Assembly: GCA_958298945.1 (NCBI GenBank)
Contig: OY282610.1
Location: 49,607,667 to 49,671,666 of the forward strand
DNA: 64,000 nucleotides
Origin: Atherix ibis
Taxonomy: Eukaryota; Arthropoda; Insecta; Diptera; Athericidae
Direction: 5' to 3'
The first letter of the stretch is position 1. Every line of letters begins with the position of its first letter. The translations under genes and the position numbers were made by a program. Shown in pieces: positions 61,232-64,000 of this stretch. Below the pieces are notes generated by a model. It had not been told where the DNA came from. It did no database searches and saw only the letters and a list, made by a program, of their open reading frames with translations.

Positions 61232-62481
61232 GTATAAAAATTAAGGTTTTTTAGAATTTATTTTGTGGTGTCATTGCACACTTTCAGGCAAACCTTCTAT
61301 GACTCTTAGTATAATGATTGGAAGGAAAATGACATGTCACGATAAATTTCGGTGGGAGTTTTGAGAAAAATTTGCCAAAAGATCATTAAATTTTTTTTTA
61401 AATTTCTATTTTTCTATGAAAAAGGAAATTTTTTCGAAAATTTGTTTAATGATATTAATGCGCATACATATGTGAAACTAATAATTATTCTTATTATCCT
61501 GATCGGACTAAAAAGGTCCTTACAGGAAAATTTTTTCCAGGCGTTTTAAAAAAAAATACCTAAAGTTCGCTGTATTTTTTAAAAATAAAGTTTGCTTTTT
61601 TGGATAAAAATGGCAATTTGTTTCATGGTTTCATTACATACACTTTAACATAGCCTTCTAGATCCATATTATCCTGATCGAAAAAGGAATATCCTTTCAG
61701 AATATATTTGTGAGCACTATTAAAAAAAAATTGCCTAAAATTAAATTTTTTATTTACTGAAAGCAAAATAAATTGACCACCTAAAGATATGCAAAAAACC
61801 ACAAAAATTCGAAAATTTGTGACAATATTCACGAAAATCCAATTTTTACACCAGGCACCCAGTTTTCTCAAAAAATAGGAGGCAACAATTATTACACTGA
61901 GTCCACTTTCTCTTAAAATTTGTTTTTCTCTATGAAAATGGTGGTTTTTTGGAGATGTTTGTTTAGGGTATGATTGTGCACTTTCAGGCAAAGCTTCTCC
62001 AATTCATATTATTCTCATTGGAATGAGAAAATTCTTTCTGGATAAATTTTTGTTGGTGGTTTTGAGAAAAAATTCATAAAATTTATGGTTTTCTTTCTTA
62101 AAATTCATTTTTTTGTATAAAAATTAAGGTTTTTAGAATTGTTTTTATGGTGTCATTGCGTACTTTCAGGCAAAGCTTCTCAAATGCATATTTTCTCGAT
62201 TGGAATGAGAATATCCTTTCTGGATAAATTTTTGTTGGTGATTTTGAGAAAAAATTCATAAAATTTATAGTTTTCTTTCCTAAAATTCGTTTTTTTTTAT
62301 ATACAAATTAAGGTTTTTAGAATTGTTTTTATGGTGTCATTGCGTACTTTCAGGCAAAGCTTCTCCAATATATATTTTCTCGATTGGAATGAGGATATCC
62401 TTTCTGGATAAATTTTTGTTGGTGATTTTGAGAAAAAATTCATAAAATTAATTGTTTTCTTTATTAAAATTCGTTTTTTTT
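61232..62481. repeat. Higher-order unit 38: BCDEF + 2 A
   Basis: 1,250 bp. D has cagaatatatttgtgag as in unit 32. C has aaaaaggtcc, changing the C dyad. A copies have cttctcaaatgcat and ccaatatatatt, repeated in unit 39. Confidence 0.92.
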
Positions 62482-63733
62482 GTATAAAAATTAAGGTTTT
62501 TTAGAATTTATTTTGTGGTGTCATTGCACACTTTCAGGCAAACCTTCTATGTTTAATAGTATAATGATTGGAAGGAAAATGACCTGTCACGATAAATTTC
62601 GTTGGGAGTTTTGAGAAAAATTTGCCAAAAGATCATTAAATTTTTTTTTAAATTTCTATTTTTCTATGAAAAAGGAAATTTTTTCGAAAATTTGTTTAAT
62701 GATGTTAATGCGCATACATAAGTGAAACTAATAATTATTCTTATTATGCTGATCGGACTAAAAAAGTCCTTACAGGAAAATTTTTTCCAGGCGTTTTAAA
62801 AAAAAATACCTAAAGTTCGCTGTATTTTTTTAAAAATAAAGTTTGCTTTTTTGGATAAAAATGGCAATTTGTTTCATGGTTTCATTACATACACTTTAAC
62901 ATAGCCTTCTAGATCCATATTATCCTGATCGAAAAAGGAATATACTTTCAGAAAAAATTTTTGTGAGCACTATTAAAAAAAAATTGCCTAAAATTAAATT
63001 TTTTATTTACTGAAAGCAAAATAAATTGACCACGTAGAAATATGCAAAAAACCACAAAAATTCGAAAATTTGTGACAATATTCACGAAAGTCCAATTTTT
63101 ACACCAGGCACCCAGTTTTCTCAAAAAATAGGAGGCAACAATTATTACACTGAGTCCACTTTCTCTTAAAATTTGTTTTTCTCTATGAAAATGGTGGTTT
63201 TTTGGAGATGTTTGTTTGGGGTATGATTGTGCACCTTCAGGCAAAGCTTCTCCAATTCATATTATTCTCATTGGAATGAGAAAATTCTTTCTGGATAAAT
63301 TTTTGTTGGTGGTTTTGAGAAAAAATTCATAAAATTTATGGTTTTCTTTCTTAAAATTCATTTTTTTGTATAAAAATTAAGGTTTTTAGAATTGTTTTTA
63401 TGGTGTCATTGCGTACTTTCAGGCAAAGCTTCTCAAATGCATATTTTCTCGATTGGAATGAGAATATCCTTTCTGGATAAATTTTTGTTGGTGATTTTGA
63501 GAAAAAATTCATAAAATTTATAGTTTTCTTTCCTAAAATTCGTTTTTTTTGTATACAAATTAAGGTTTTTAGAATTGTTTTTATGGTGTCATTGCGTACT
63601 TTCAGGCAAAGCTTCTCCAATATATATTTTCTCGATTGGAATGAGAATATCCTTTCTGGATAAATTTTTGTTGGTGATTTTGAGAAAAAATTCATAAAAT
63701 TAATTGTTTTCTTTATTAAAATTCGTTTTTTTT
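62482..63733. repeat. Higher-order unit 39: BCDEF + 2 A
   Basis: 1,252 bp. B has tatgtttaatagtataatg and ttcgttgggag, shared with unit 40. E has gaccacgtagaaatatg as in unit 32. F has gtgcaccttcagg. Confidence 0.92.
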
Positions 63734-64000
63734 GTATAAAAATTAAGGTTTTTTAGAATTTATTTTGTGGTGTCATTGCACACTTTCAGGCAAACCTTCT
63801 ATGTTTAATAGTATAATGATTGGAAGGAAAATGACCTGTCACGATAAATTTCGTTGGGAGTTTTGAGAAAAATTTGCCAAAAGATCATTAAATTTTTTTT
63901 TAAATTTCTATTTTTCTATGAAAAAGGAAATTTTTTCGAAAATTTGTTTAATGATATTAATGCGCATACATATGTGAAACTAATAATTATTCTTATTATC
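63734..64000. repeat. Higher-order unit 40 (partial): B and part of C
   Basis: Cut by the window end inside C. B repeats the tatgtttaatag and ttcgttgggag variants of unit 39. Confidence 0.9.

Larger units (their letters stand above)
1..64000. repeat. Satellite DNA array with composite higher-order repeats
   Basis: The window is filled end to end by head-to-tail monomers of about 163-188 bp, all in the same orientation. A common A monomer alternates with a fixed block of five diverged monomers (B-C-D-E-F). The start of B recurs 40 times, at distances close to 885 bp plus a whole number of 184-bp monomers. No non-repeat stretch longer than a few tens of bases is visible. The array is strongly A+T rich. 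Monomers of nucleosome scale organised in higher-order repeats are typical of eukaryotic centromeric or heterochromatic satellites; that this array is centromeric is inference. Confidence 0.97.

Noticed and set aside
1..64000. CRISPR array
   Set aside because: The repeats are 163-188 bp and contiguous, with no short repeat plus unique spacer pattern.
1..64000. Telomeric repeats, tRNA, rRNA or snRNA genes
   Set aside because: No TTAGG/TTAGGG-type runs, no cloverleaf with A and B boxes and no conserved rRNA segments were seen.
1..64000. Inverted or head-to-head arrays
   Set aside because: Every monomer I traced has the same orientation; only the 28,206-28,224 hairpin shows a local reverse-complement segment.

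Overview
The whole 64 kb window is one uninterrupted tandem satellite-DNA array. I found no gene I would defend, no RNA gene, no recognisable mobile element and no CRISPR array. The DNA is strongly A+T rich (about three quarters by eye). All repeats run head-to-tail in one orientation. The only open frames are those the repeat creates itself: they recur at the repeat spacing, many start only at GTG or TTG, and they change frame with single-base changes in T-tracts. This points to a eukaryotic nuclear genome, in a centromeric, pericentromeric or other heterochromatic block. Nothing in the sequence lets me name the organism or decide between animal and plant.

The basic unit is a monomer of about 183-184 bp (type A here). 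It begins gtataaaaattaagg and ends in a T-tract. Five diverged relatives, B (183 bp), C (188), D (163), E (178) and F (175), always occur in the order B-C-D-E-F as a block of about 885 bp. This block is followed by a run of A monomers, and the pattern repeats. I count 40 B-to-B units, the last cut by the window end, with about 160 A monomers in all. The B-F block is nearly constant, while the A run varies from 0 to 29 copies. Unit lengths are therefore about 885 + n x 184: most often n=3 (about 1,440 bp, 12 units), then n=2 (about 1,252 bp, 9 units) and n=1 (about 1,072 bp, 5 units). Long A runs occur at 1,072-2,537 (8), 4,864-10,180 (29), 35,589-37,797 (12), 42,982-44,453 (8), 45,341-46,631 (7) and 47,521-51,198 (20). 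In typical n=3 units the A copies differ by position (A1, A2, A3), so the ancestral unit was probably an 8-monomer higher-order repeat.

Layout: 1-10.2 kb is A-rich with only three B-F blocks. 10.2-34.7 kb is a regular series of short units (n mostly 1-4). 34.7-51.2 kb alternates long A runs with single B-F blocks and carries several recombinant monomers. 51.2-64 kb returns to regular short units. Shared private variants reveal recent duplications at many scales: one monomer, three or four monomers (about 552 and 733 bp), 1,099 bp, one unit (1,250-1,619 bp), two units (2,513 bp), and longer offsets (3,792 and about 4,100-4,280 bp). Rare breaks include an E/B fusion that lost F, two F/A chimeras, four B/A hybrid monomers, a 27-bp deletion and a small hairpin-forming insertion.

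The features most worth a second look are the split between a fixed B-F block and a variable A run, and the short dyad symmetry near the middle of every monomer type. Comparisons were made by eye and through repeat-borne translations, so breakpoints are approximate.
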